Of a stretch of DNA of 64,000 nt, positions 42,721 through 55,747 are shown in pieces. This stretch comes from Meconema thalassinum (lineage: Eukaryota > Arthropoda > Insecta > Orthoptera > Tettigoniidae). A program made the translations under genes and the position numbers. The notes beneath the pieces were generated by a model. The model was given only the letters and a program-made list of their open reading frames with translations. It ran no database searches and was not told the origin of the DNA. How positions within the stretch are numbered: position 1 is the stretch's first letter; each line of letters starts with the position of its first letter. Location: assembly GCA_946902985.2 (NCBI GenBank), contig OX336388.2:1695359978-1695423977 (forward strand), read 5' to 3'.

Positions 42721-45013
42721 TAACTGTAACTTCGTTACTAATTATGACAAGTAACAGTAATTTCGTAAAAAATTTGGCAGGTAATTGTAATTTCGATACT
42801 AATTATGACAGGTAACAGTAACTTCGATACTAATTAGGACAAGTAACAGTAACTTCGATACTAATTATGACAAGTAACTGTAACATCGATACTAATTATG
42901 ACAGGTAACTGTAACTTCGTTACTAATTATGACAAGTAACTGTAATTTCGATACAAATTTTGGCAGGTAACAGTAACTTCGATACTAATTATGACAGGTA
43001 ACAGTAACTTCGATACTAATTATGACAAGTAACTGTAACTTCGATACTTATTATGACAGGTGACTGTAACTTCGTTACTAATTATGACAAGTAACTGTAA
43101 TTTCGATACAAATTATGGCAGGTAACTGAAACATCGATACTAATTATGACAGGTAACAGTATCTTCGATACTAATTATGACAAGTAACTATAACTTGGAT
43201 ACAAATTATGACAGGTAACTGTAACTTCGATACTAATTATGACAAGAAACTCTAAATTCGTTACTAATTATGACAAGTAACTTTAATTTTGATAAAAAAT
43301 TATGGTTGGTAACGGTAACTTCAATACTAATTATGACAGCTAACAGTACTTTCGATACTAATTATGACAGGTAACTGTAACTTCGTTACTAATTATGACA
43401 AGTAACTTTAATTTCGATACTAATTATGGCAGGTAACTGTAACTTCGTTACTAATTATGACAAGTCCCTGTAATTTCGATACAAATTATGGCAGGTAACT
43501 GTAATTTCGATACTAATTATGACAGGTAACAGTAACTTCGATACTAATTATGACATGAAACTGTAACTTCGTTACTAATTATGACAAGTAACTGTAATTT
43601 CGATACAAATTATGACAGGTAACTGTAACTTCGTTATTAATTATGACAAGTAACTGTAATTTCGATACAAATTATTGCAGGTAACAGTACCTTCGGTACT
43701 AATTATGACAGGTAACTGTAACTTCTATACTAATTATGGCAAGGAACTGTAATTTCGATACAAATTATGGCAGGTTACTGTAACTTCGATACTAATTATG
43801 ACAGGTGACAGTAACTTCGATACTAATTATGACAAGTAACTATTACATCGATTCAAATTATGACAGGTAACAGTAACTTCGATACTAATTATGACAAGAA
43901 ACTTTACCTACGTTACTAATTATGACAAGTAACTGTAATTTTGATAAAAATTATGGTAGGTAACTGTAACTTCAATACTAATTATGATAGGTAACAGTAA
44001 CTTCGATACTAATTATGACTGGTAACTGTAACTCCGTTACTAATTATGACAAATAACTTTAATTTCCATACTAATTATGGCAGGTAACTGTAACTTCGTT
44101 ACTAATTATGACAAGTACCTGTAATTTCGATACAAATTATGGCAGGTAACTGTAACTTGGATACTAATTATGACAAGTAACTGTAACTTCGATACTAATT
44201 ATGACAGGTAACTGTAATTTCGATACAAATTTTGGCAGGTAACTGTAACTTCGATACCAGTTATGACAGGTAACTGTAACTTCGTTACTAATTATGACAA
44301 GTAACTGTAATTTCGATACAAATTATGGCAGGTAACTGTAACTTCGATACTAATTATGACATGTAACAGTAACTTCGATACTAATTATGACAAGTAAATA
44401 CAACTTCGATAAAAATTATGACAGGTAACTGTAATTTCGATACTAATTATGACAAGAAACTCTAACTTCGTTACTAATTATGACAAGTAACTGAAATTTT
44501 GATAAAAAATTATGGTAGGTAACTGTAACTTCAATACTAATTATGACAGGTAACAGTAACCTCGATACTAATTATGACAAGTAACAGTACCTTCGATGCT
44601 AATTATGACAGGTAACTGTAACTTCGATACTAATTATGACAAGGAACTGTAATTTCGATACAAATTATGGCAGGTAACTGTAACTTCGTTACTAATTATG
44701 ACAGGTAACTGTAATTTCGATACAAATTTTGGCAGGTAACTGTAACTTCGATACTAATTATGACAAGTCCCGGTAATTTCGATACAAATTATGGCAGGTA
44801 ACTGTAACTTCCATACTAATTATGACAGGTAACAGTAACTTCGATACTAATTATGACAGGAAACAGTCACTTCGTTACTAATTATGACAAGTAACTGTAA
44901 TTTCGATACAAATTATGGCAGGTAACTGTAACTTCGATACTAATTATGACAGGTAACAGTTACTTCGATACTGATTATGACAAGTAACTATAACATCGAT
45001 ACAAATTATGACA

Positions 45014-45077
45014 GGTAACATGAAGTGTAACATAAATTTCTCGCCATACGGAACCTGGAATGAGTTCAATTATGACA
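45014..45077 (+). repeat. Odd 64-bp element, copy 1 (G1)
   Basis: Between two normal monomer starts (GG at 45014 and GG at 45078) lie 64 bp instead of 62. The inside includes ATGAAGTGTAACATAAA, CTCGCCATACGGAACC and TGGAATGAGTTC before a normal AATTATGAC end. The last 31 bases align loosely with a monomer (GGAACCTGGAA against GGTAACTGTAA, then the AATTATGAC tail), and the first 33 share AGGTAAC and TGTAAC. It is thus either two strongly diverged monomers or foreign DNA that replaced them. The left flank (GATTATGACAAGTAACTATAAC) is shared by all copies; function unknown. Confidence 0.85.
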
Positions 45078-47248
45078 GGTAACTGTAACTTCGATACTAA
45101 TTATGACAAGTAACTGTAATTTTGATTAAAAAATTTGGTAGGTAACTGTAACTTCAATACTAATTATGACAGGTAACAGTAACTTCGATAATAATTATGA
45201 GCGGTAACTGTAACTTCGTTACTAATTATGACAAGTAACTTTAATTTCGATACTAATTATGACAAGTAACTGTAACTTCGATAATAATTATGGCAGGTAA
45301 CTGTAACTTCGATACTAATTATGAGAGGTAACAGTAACTTCGATACTAATTATGACAGGTCACTGCAACTTCGTTACTAATTATGACAAGTAACTGTAAT
45401 TTCGATACTAATTATGGCAGGTAACTGTATCCTCGTTACTAATTATGAGAAGTAACTGTAATTTCGATACAAATTATGGCAGGTAACTGTAATTTCAATA
45501 CTAATTATGACAGGTAACAGTAACTTCGATACTTATTATGACAAGTAACTGTAACTTCGATACTAATTATGACAGGTTACTGTAACTTCGTTACAAATTA
45601 TGACAAGTAATTATAATTTCGATACAAATTATGGCAGGTAACTGTTACTTCGATACTAATTATTACAGGTAACAGTAACTTCGATACTAATTATGACAGG
45701 TAACAGTAACTTCGATACTAATTATGGCAAGTAACTGTAACTTCGGTACTAATTATGACAAGTAACTGTAATTTCGATAGAAATTATGGCAGGTAACTGT
45801 AACTTCGATACTAATTATGACAGGTAACTGTAACTTCGATGCTAATTATGACAAATAACTGTAATTTGGATACAAATTATGTCAGTTAACTGTAACTTCG
45901 TTACTAATTATGACGAGGAACTGTAATTTCGATACAAATGATGGCAGGTTACTGTAACTTCGATACTAATTATGACAGGTAACATTCACTTCGATACTAA
46001 TTATGACAGAAAACAGTAACTTCGATACTAATTATGACAGGTAACAGTAACTTCGATACTAATTATGGCAGGTAACTGTAACTTCGATACTAATTATGAC
46101 AGTTAACTGTAACTTCGTTACTAATTATGACAAGTAACTGTAATTTCGGTACAAATTATGGCACGTAACTGTAACTTCGATACTAATTTTGTCAGGTAAC
46201 ATTCACTTCGATACTAATTATGACAAGAAACTGTAACATCGATACTAATGATGATAGGTAACTGTAACTACGTTACTAATTATAACAAGTAACTGTAATT
46301 TCGATACAAATTATGGCAGGTAACTGTACCTTCGATACTAATTATGGCAGGTAACTGTAACTTCGATACAAATTATGGCAGGTAACTGTAACTTCGATAC
46401 TATTTATGACAGGTAACAGTTACTTCGATACTAATTATGACAAGTAACTGTAACTTCGATACTAAATATGACAAGAAACTGTAACTTCGAATCTAATTAT
46501 GACCGGTAACTGTAACATCGTTACTAATTATGACAAGTAACTGTAATTTCGGTACAAATTATGGCAGATAACAGCAACTTCGATACTCATAATGACAGGT
46601 AAGAGTAACTTCGATACTAATTATGACAAGTAACTGTAACTTCGATACTAATTATGACAGGTAACTATAACATCGTTACTATTTATGACACGTAACTGTA
46701 ATTTCGATTCAAATTATGGCAGGTAACTGTAACTTCGATACTAATTATGACAGGTAACAGTAACTTCGATACTAATTATGTCAGGTAACTGTTACTTCGA
46801 TATTAATTATGACAGTTAAGTGTAACTTCGTTACTAATTATGACAAGTAACTTTAATTTCGATACAAATTATGGCAGGTAACTTGAACTTCGATACTAAT
46901 TTTGACAAGGAACTGTAATTTCGATACAAATCATGGCAGGTAACTGTAACTTCGTTACTAATTATGACAAGTAACTGTAATTTCGATACAAATATATGCA
47001 GGTAACTGTAACTTCGATACTAATTATGACAGGTAACAGTAACTTCGGTACTAATTATGACAAGTAACTGTAACCTCGATACTAATTATGACACGTAACT
47101 GTAACTTCGTTACTAATTATGACAAGTAACTGTAATTTCGATACAAATTATGGCAGGTAACTGCAACTTCGATACTAATTATGACAGGTAAGAGTTACTT
47201 CGATACTGATTATGACAAGTAACTATAACATCGATACAAATTATGACA

Positions 47249-47312
47249 GGTAACATGAAGTGTAACATAAATTTCTCGCCATACGGAAACTGGAATGAGT
47301 GCAATTATGACA
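47249..47312 (+). repeat. Odd 64-bp element, copy 2 (G1), variant form
   Basis: This is the same element, 2235 bp (72 monomers plus 3 bp) downstream of copy 1. It differs at two sites: GGAAACTGG instead of GGAACCTGG, and GAGTGCAATT instead of GAGTTCAATT. Its upstream flank carries AGGTAAGAGTTAC where copy 1 has AGGTAACAGTTAC. Confidence 0.85.
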
Positions 47313-50300
47313 GGTAACTGTAACTTCGATACTAATTATGTCGAGTAACTGTAACTTCGTTACTAATTATGACAGGTAACTCTAACTTCGATACTAATTA
47401 TGGCAGGTAACAGTAACCTCGATACTAATTAATTCAGGTAACAGTAACTTCGATACTAATTATGACAGGTAACTGTAACTTCGATACTAATTATGAAAAG
47501 TAACTGTAACTTCGATACTTATTAGGACAGGTAACTGTAACTTCATTAGTAATTATGACAAGAAACTGTAACTTCGATACTAATAATGACAGGTAACTGT
47601 AACTTCGATACTAATTATGACAAGGAACTGTAATTTCGATACAAATTATGGCAGGTAACTGTAACTTTGATACTAATTATGACAGGAAACAGTAACTTCG
47701 ATACTAATTATGACAAGTAACAGTAACTTCGTTACTAATTATGACAAGTAGCTCTAATTTTGATGTAAAATTATGGCAGGTAACAGTAACTTCGATACTA
47801 ATTAATACAGGTAACAGTAACTTCGATACTAATTATGACAGTTTTCTGTAACATCGTTACTAATTATGCCAAGTAACTGTAACTTCGATACAAATTATGA
47901 CAAGTAACTGTAATTTCGATACAAATTATGGCAGGTAACTGTAACTTCGATACTAATTATGACAGGTAACAGTTACTTCGATACTAATTATGACAAGTAA
48001 CTGTAACTTCGATACTAATTATGACAGGTAACTGTAACTTCGTTACTAATTATGACATGTAACTGTAATTTCGATACAAATTATGGCAGGTAACTGTAAC
48101 TTCGATACTAATTATGACAGGTAACAGTATCTTCGATACTAATTATGACAAGTAGCTGTAACTTCGATACTAATTATGACAGGTAACTGTAACATCGTTA
48201 CTAATTATGACAAGTAACTGTAATTTCGTTACAAATTATGGCAGGTAATTGTAATTTCAATACTAATTATGACAGGTAACAGTAACTTCGAAATAATTAT
48301 GACAAGTAACAGTAACTTCGATGCTAATTATGAAAAGTAACTGTAACTTCGATACTAATTATGACAGGTAACTGTAACTTGGTTACTAATTATGACAAGT
48401 AACTGTAATTTCGATTCAAATTTTGGCAGGTAACTGTAACTTCGATACTAAATATGACAGGTAACAGTAACTTCGATACTAATTATGACAAGTAACTTAA
48501 TGTCGATAACAATTATGACAAGTAACTGTAACTTCGATACTAATTATGACAGGTAACTGTAACTTCGTTACTAATTATGACAAATAACTTTAATTTCCAT
48601 ACTTATTATGGCAGGTAACTGTAACTTCGTTACTAATTATGACAAGTCTCTGTAATTTCGATACAAATTATGGCAGGTAACTGTAACTTGGATACTAATT
48701 ATGACAAGTAAATGTAACTTCGATACTAATTATGACAGGTAACTGAAATTTCGATAAAAATTATGGCAGGTAACTGTAACTTCGATACCAGTTATGACAG
48801 GTAACTGTAACTTCGTTACTAATTATGACAAGTAACTGTAATTTCGATACAAATTATGGCAGGTAACTGTAACTTCGATACTAATTATGACAGGTAACAG
48901 TACCTTCGATGCTAATTATGACAGGTAACTGTAACTTCGATACTAATTATGACAAGGAACTGTAATTTCGATACAAATTATAGCAGGTAATTGTAACTTC
49001 GTTACTAATTATGACAGGTAAATGTAATTTCGATACAAATTTTGGCAGGTAACTGTAACTTCGATACTAATTATGACAAGTCCCGGTATTTTCGATACAA
49101 ATTATGGCAGGTAACTGTAACTTCCATTCTAATTATGACAGGTAACAGTAACTTCGATACTAATTATGACAAGTAACTTTAATTTCGATACTAATTATGA
49201 CAAGTAACTGTAACTTCGATACTAATTATGACACGTAACTGTAACTTCGTTCCTAATTATGACAATTAACTCTAATTTCGATAAAAAAATATGGCAGGTA
49301 ATTGTAACTTCGACACTAATTAATACAGGTAACAGTAACTTCGATACTAATTATGACAAGGAACTGTAATTTCGATACAAATTATGGCAGGTAACTGTAA
49401 CTTTGATACTAATTATGACAGGTAACAGTAACTTCGATACTAATTATGACAAGTAACTGTAACTTCGATACTAATTATGACAAGTAACCGTAACTTCGAT
49501 ACTTATTATGACAGGTAACTGTAACTTCATTACTAATTATGACAAGAAACTGTAACTTCGATACTAATTATGACAGGTAACTGTAACTTCGATACTAATT
49601 ATGACAAGTAACTGTAACTTCGATACTAATTATGACAAGTAACTGTAACTTCGATACTAATTGTGACAGGTAACAGTAACTTCGATATAATTATGACAAG
49701 TAACAGTAACATCGATACTAATTATGACAAGTAACTGTAATTTCGATACAAATTTTGGCAGGTAACTGTAACTTCGATACTAATTATGACTGGTAACAGT
49801 AACTTTGATACTAATTATGACAAGTAAATGTAACTTCGATACTAATTAAGGCAGGTAACTGTAACTTCGTTACAAATTATGACAAGTAACTGTAATTTCG
49901 ATACAAACTATGGCAGGTAACTGTAACTTCGATACTAATTATGACAGGTAACAGTAACTTCGATACTAATTATGGCAGGTATTGTAACTTCGATACTAAT
50001 TATCACAGGTAACAGTAACTTCGACACTAATTATGACAAGTAACTGTAACTTCGATACTAATTATGACAGGTAACTGTAACTTCGTTACTAATTATGACA
50101 AGTAACAGTAATTTCGCAAAAAATTTCGCAGGTAATTGTAATTTCGATACTAATTATGACAGGTAACAGTAACTTCGATACTAATTAGGACAAGTAACAG
50201 TAACTTCGATACTAATTATGACAAGTAACTGTAATTTCGATACTAATTATGACAGGTAACTCTAACTTCGTTACTAATTATGACAAGTAATTTTAATTTC

Positions 50301-53300
50301 GATACAAATTTTGGCAGGTTACTGTAACTTCGATACTAATTATGACAGGTAACAGCAACTTCGATACTAATTATGACAAGTAACTGTAACTTCGATACTT
50401 ATTATGACAGGTAACTGTAACTTCGTTACTAATTATGACAAGTAACTGTAATTTCGATACAAATTATGGCAGGTAACTGTAACTTCGATACTAATTATGA
50501 CAGGTAACAGTATCTTCGATACTAATTATGACAAGTAACTATAACTTCGATACAAATTATGACAGGTAACTGTAACTTCGATACTAATTATGACAAGAAT
50601 CTCTAACGTCGTTCCTAATTATGACAAGTAACTTTAATTTTGATAAAAATTATGGTTGGTAACGGTAACTTCAATACTATTTATGACAGGTAACAGTACT
50701 TTCGATACTAATTATGAGAGGTAACTGTAACTTCGTTACTAATTATGAAAAGTAACTTTAATTTCGATACTAATTATGGCAGGTAACTGTAACTTCGTTA
50801 CTAATTATGACAAGTCCCTGCAATTTCGATACAAATTATGGCAGGTAACTGTAATTTCGATACTAATTATGACAGGTAACATTAACTTCGATACTAATTA
50901 CGACAAGTAAATATAACTTCGATACAAATTATGACAGGTAACAGTAACTTCGATACTAATTATGACAAGAAACTTTACCTACGTTACTAATTATGACAAG
51001 TAACTGTAATTTTGATAAAAATTATGGTAGGTAACTGTAACTTCAATACTAATTATGACAGGTAACAGTAACTTCGATACTAATTATGACTGGAAACTGT
51101 AACTCCGTTACTAATTATGACAAATAACTTTAATTTCCATACTAATTATGGCAGGTAACTGTAACTTCGTTACTAATTATGACAAGTAACAGTAATTTCG
51201 TAAAAAATTTGGCAGGTAATTGTAATTTCGATACTAATTATGACAGGTAACAGTAACTTCGATACTAATTAGGACAAGTAACAGTAACTTCGATACTAAT
51301 TATGACAAGTAACTGTAACATCGATACTAATTATGACAGGTAACTGTAACTTCGTTACTAATTATGACAAGTAACTGTAATTTCGATACAAATTTTGGCA
51401 GGTAACAGTAACTTCGATACTAATTATGACAGGTAACAGTAACTTCGATACTAATTATGACAAGTAACTGTAACTTCGATACTTATTATGACAGGTGACT
51501 GTAACTTCGTTACTAATTATGACAAGTAACTGTAATTTCGATACAAATTATGGCAGGTAACTGAAACATCGATACTAATTATGACAGGTAACAGTATCTT
51601 CGATACTAATTATGACAAGTAACTATAACTTGGATACAAATTATGACAGGTAACTGTAACTTCGATACTAATTATGACAAGAAACTCTAAATTCGTTACT
51701 AATTATGACAAGTAACTTTAATTTTGATAAAAAATTATGGTTGGTAACGGTAACTTCAATACTAATTATGACAGCTAACAGTACTTTCGATACTAATTAT
51801 GACAGGTAACTGTAACTTCGTTACTAATTATGACAAGTAACTTTAATTTCGATACTAATTATGGCAGGTAACTGTAACTTCGTTACTAATTATGACAAGT
51901 CCCTGTAATTTCGATACAAATTATGGCAGGTAACTGTAATTTCGATACTAATTATGACAGGTAACAGTATCTTCGATACTAATTATGACATGAAACTGTA
52001 ACTTCGTTACTAATTATGACAAGTAACTGTAATTTCGATACAAATTATGACAGGTAACTGTAACTTCGTTATTAATTATGACAAGTAACTGTAATTTCGA
52101 TACAAATTATTGCAGGTAACAGTACCTTCGGTACTAATTATGACAGGTAACTGTAACTTCTATACTAATTATGGCAAGGAACTGTAATTTCGATACAAAT
52201 TATGGCAGGTTACTGTAACTTCGATACTAATTATGACAGGTGACAGTAACTTCGATACTAATTATGACAAGTAACTATTACATCGATTCAAATTATGACA
52301 GGTAACAGTAACTTCGATACTAATTATGACAAGAAACTTTACCTACGTTACTAATTATGACAAGTAACTGTAATTTTGATAAAAATTATGGTAGGTAACT
52401 GTAACTTCAATACTAATTATGATAGGTAACAGTAACTTCGATACTAATTATGACTGGTAACTGTAACTCCGTTACTAATTATGACAAATAACTTTAATTT
52501 CCATACTAATTATGGCAGGTAACTGTAACTTCGTTACTAATTATGACAAGTACCTGTAATTTCGATACAAATTATGGCAGGTAACTGTAACTTGGATACT
52601 AATTATGACAAGTAACTGTAACTTCGATACTAATTATGACAGGTAACTGTAATTTCGATACAAATTTTGGCAGGTAACTGTAACTTCGATACCAGTTATG
52701 ACAGGTAACTGTAACTTCGTTACTAATTATGACAAGTAACTGTAATTTCGATACAAATTATGGCAGGTAACTGTAACTTCGATACTAATTATGACATGTA
52801 ACAGTAACTTCGATACTAATTATGACAAGTAAATACAACTTCGATAAAAATTATGACAGGTAACTGTAATTTCGATACTAATTATGACAAGAAACTCTAA
52901 CTTCGTTACTAATTATGACAAGTAACTGAAATTTTGATAAAAAATTATGGTAGGTAACTGTAACTTCAATACTAATTATGACAGGTAACAGTAACCTCGA
53001 TACTAATTATGACAAGTAACAGTACCTTCGATGCTAATTATGACAGGTAACTGTAACTTCGATACTAATTATGACAAGGAACTGTAATTTCGATACAAAT
53101 TATGGCAGGTAACTGTAACTTCGTTACTAATTATGACAGGTAACTGTAATTTCGATACAAATTTAGGCAGGTAACTGTAACTTCGATACTAATTATGACA
53201 AGTCCCGGTAATTTCGATACAAATTATGGCAGGTAACTGTAACTTCCATACTAATTATGACAGGTAACAGTAACTTCGATACTAATTATGACAGGAAACA

Positions 53301-53448
53301 GTCACTTCGTTACTAATTATGACAAGTAACTGTAATTTCGATACAAATTATGGCAGGTAACTGTAACTTCGATACTAATTATGACAGGTAACAGTTACTT
53401 CGATACTGATTATGACAAGTAACTATAACATCGATACAAATTATGACA

Positions 53449-53512
53449 GGTAACATGAAGTGTAACATAAATTTCTCGCCATACGGAACCTGGAATGAGT
53501 TCAATTATGACA
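53449..53512 (+). repeat. Odd 64-bp element, copy 3 (G2)
   Basis: This is the G2 counterpart of copy 1 at offset 8435. It has the GGAACCTGG and GAGTTCAATT states and the AGGTAACAGTTAC flank. I see no difference from copy 1. Confidence 0.85.
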
Positions 53513-55683
53513 GGTAACTGTAACTTCGATACTAATTATGACAAGTAACTGTAATTTTGATTAAAAAATTTGGTAGGTAACTGTAACTTCAATACTAATT
53601 ATGACAGGTAACAGTAACTTCGATAATAATTATGAGCGGTAACTGTAACTTCGTTACTAATTATGACAAGTAACTTTAATTTCGATACTAATTATGACAA
53701 GTAACTGTAACTTCGATAATAATTATGGCAGGTAACTGTAACTTCGATACTAATTATGAGAGGTAACAGTAACTTCGATACTAATTATGACAGGTCACTG
53801 CAACTTCGTTACTAATTATGACAAGTAACTGTAATTTCGATACTAATTATGGCAGGTAACTGTATCCTCGTTACTAATTATGAGAAGTAACTGTAATTTC
53901 GATACAAATTATGGCAGGTAACTGTAATTTCAATACTAATTATGACAGGTAACAGTAACTTCGATACTTATTATGACAAGTAACTGTAACTTCGATACTA
54001 ATTATGACAGGTTACTGTAACTTCGTTACAAATTATGACAAGTAATTATAATTTCGATACAAATTATGGCAGGTAACTGTTACTTCGATACTAATTATTA
54101 CAGGTAACAGTAACTTCGATACTAATTATGACAGGTAACAGTAACTTCGATACTAATTATGGCAAGTAACTGTAACTTCGGTACTAATTATGACAAGTAA
54201 CTGTAATTTCGATAGAAATTATGGCAGGTAACTGTAACTTCGATACTAATTATGACAGGTAACTGTAACTTCGATGCTAATTATGACAAATAACTGTAAT
54301 TTGGATACAAATTATGTCAGTTAACTGTAACTTCGTTACTAATTATGACGAGGAACTGTAATTTCGATACAAATGATGGCAGGTTACTGTAACTTCGATA
54401 CTAATTATGACAGGTAACATTCACTTCGATACTAATTATGACAGAAAACAGTAACTTCGATACTAATTATGACAGGTAACAGTAACTTCGATACTAATTA
54501 TGGCAGGTAACTGTAACTTCGATACTAATTATGACAGTTAACTGTAACTTCGTTACTAATTATGACAAGTAACTGTAATTTCGGTACAAATTATGGCACG
54601 TAACTGTAACTTCGATACTAATTTTGTCAGGTAACATTCACTTCGATACTAATTATGACAAGAAACTGTAACATCGATACTAATGATGATAGGTAACTGT
54701 AACTACGTTACTAATTATAACAAGTAACTGTAATTTCGATACAAATTATGGCAGGTAACTGTACCTTCGATACTAATTATGGCAGGTAACTGTAACTTCG
54801 ATACAAATTATGGCAGGTAACTGTAACTTCGATACTATTTATGACAGGTAACAGTTACTTCGATACTAATTATGACAAGTAACTGTAACTTCGATACTAA
54901 ATATGACAAGAAACTGTAACTTCGAATCTAATTATGACCGGTAACTGTAACATCGTTACTAATTATGACAAGTAACTGTAATTTCGGTACAAATTATGGC
55001 AGATAACAGCAACTTCGATACTCATAATGACAGGTAAGAGTAACTTCGATACTAATTATGACAAGTAACTGTAACTTCGATACTAATTATGACAGGTAAC
55101 TATAACATCGTTACTATTTATGACACGTAACTGTAATTTCGATTCAAATTATGGCAGGTAACTGTAACTTCGATACTAATTATGACAGGTAACAGTAACT
55201 TCGATACTAATTATGTCAGGTAACTGTTACTTCGATATTAATTATGACAGTTAAGTGTAACTTCGTTACTAATTATGACAAGTAACTTTAATTTCGATAC
55301 AAATTATGGCAGGTAACTTGAACTTCGATACTAATTTTGACAAGGAACTGTAATTTCGATACAAATCATGGCAGGTAACTGTAACTTCGTTACTAATTAT
55401 GACAAGTAACTGTAATTTCGATACAAATATATGCAGGTAACTGTAACTTCGATACTAATTATGACAGGTAACAGTAACTTCGGTACTAATTATGACAAGT
55501 AACTGTAACCTCGATACTAATTATGACACGTAACTGTAACTTCGTTACTAATTATGACAAGTAACTGTAATTTCGATACAAATTATGGCAGGTAACTGCA
55601 ACTTCGATACTAATTATGACAGGTAAGAGTTACTTCGATACTGATTATGACAAGTAACTATAACATCGATACAAATTATGACA

Positions 55684-55747
55684 GGTAACATGAAGTGTAA
55701 CATAAATTTCTCGCCATACGGAAACTGGAATGAGTGCAATTATGACA
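55684..55747 (+). repeat. Odd 64-bp element, copy 4 (G2), variant form
   Basis: This is the G2 counterpart of copy 2 at offset 8435. It has GGAAACTGG and GAGTGCAATT and the AGGTAAGAGTTAC flank. Confidence 0.85.

Larger units (their letters stand above)
42721..51155 (+). repeat. G1: 8435-bp HOR unit, copy 1
   Basis: This is the first of two tandem units of 8435 bp (272 monomers plus 3 bp). It begins with F-type sequence (TTTCGTAAAAAATTTGGC at 42761 matches 51196) and passes into G-specific monomers. It contains two copies of the odd 64-bp element (45014 and 47249). From about 49150 it returns to F0-like sequence with the GATATAATT marker at 49684. G-specific states include ACATTCACTTCG, AATTATAACAAG and AAATATATGCAGG. 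Comparison with G2 by eye gave only a handful of differences over the full length. Confidence 0.9.

Noticed and set aside
45045..45072. Heat-shock-element-like GAA and TTC words in GGAATGAGTTC
   Set aside because: The spacing is wrong for nGAAnnTTCn, and the TTC is lost in the 47249 and 55684 copies.
45014..45077. Small transposon or MITE at the 64-bp element
   Set aside because: There are no terminal inverted repeats or target-site duplication. AATTATGACAGGTAAC on both sides is the normal monomer context, and all five copies sit in duplicated contexts, so they spread with the HOR.
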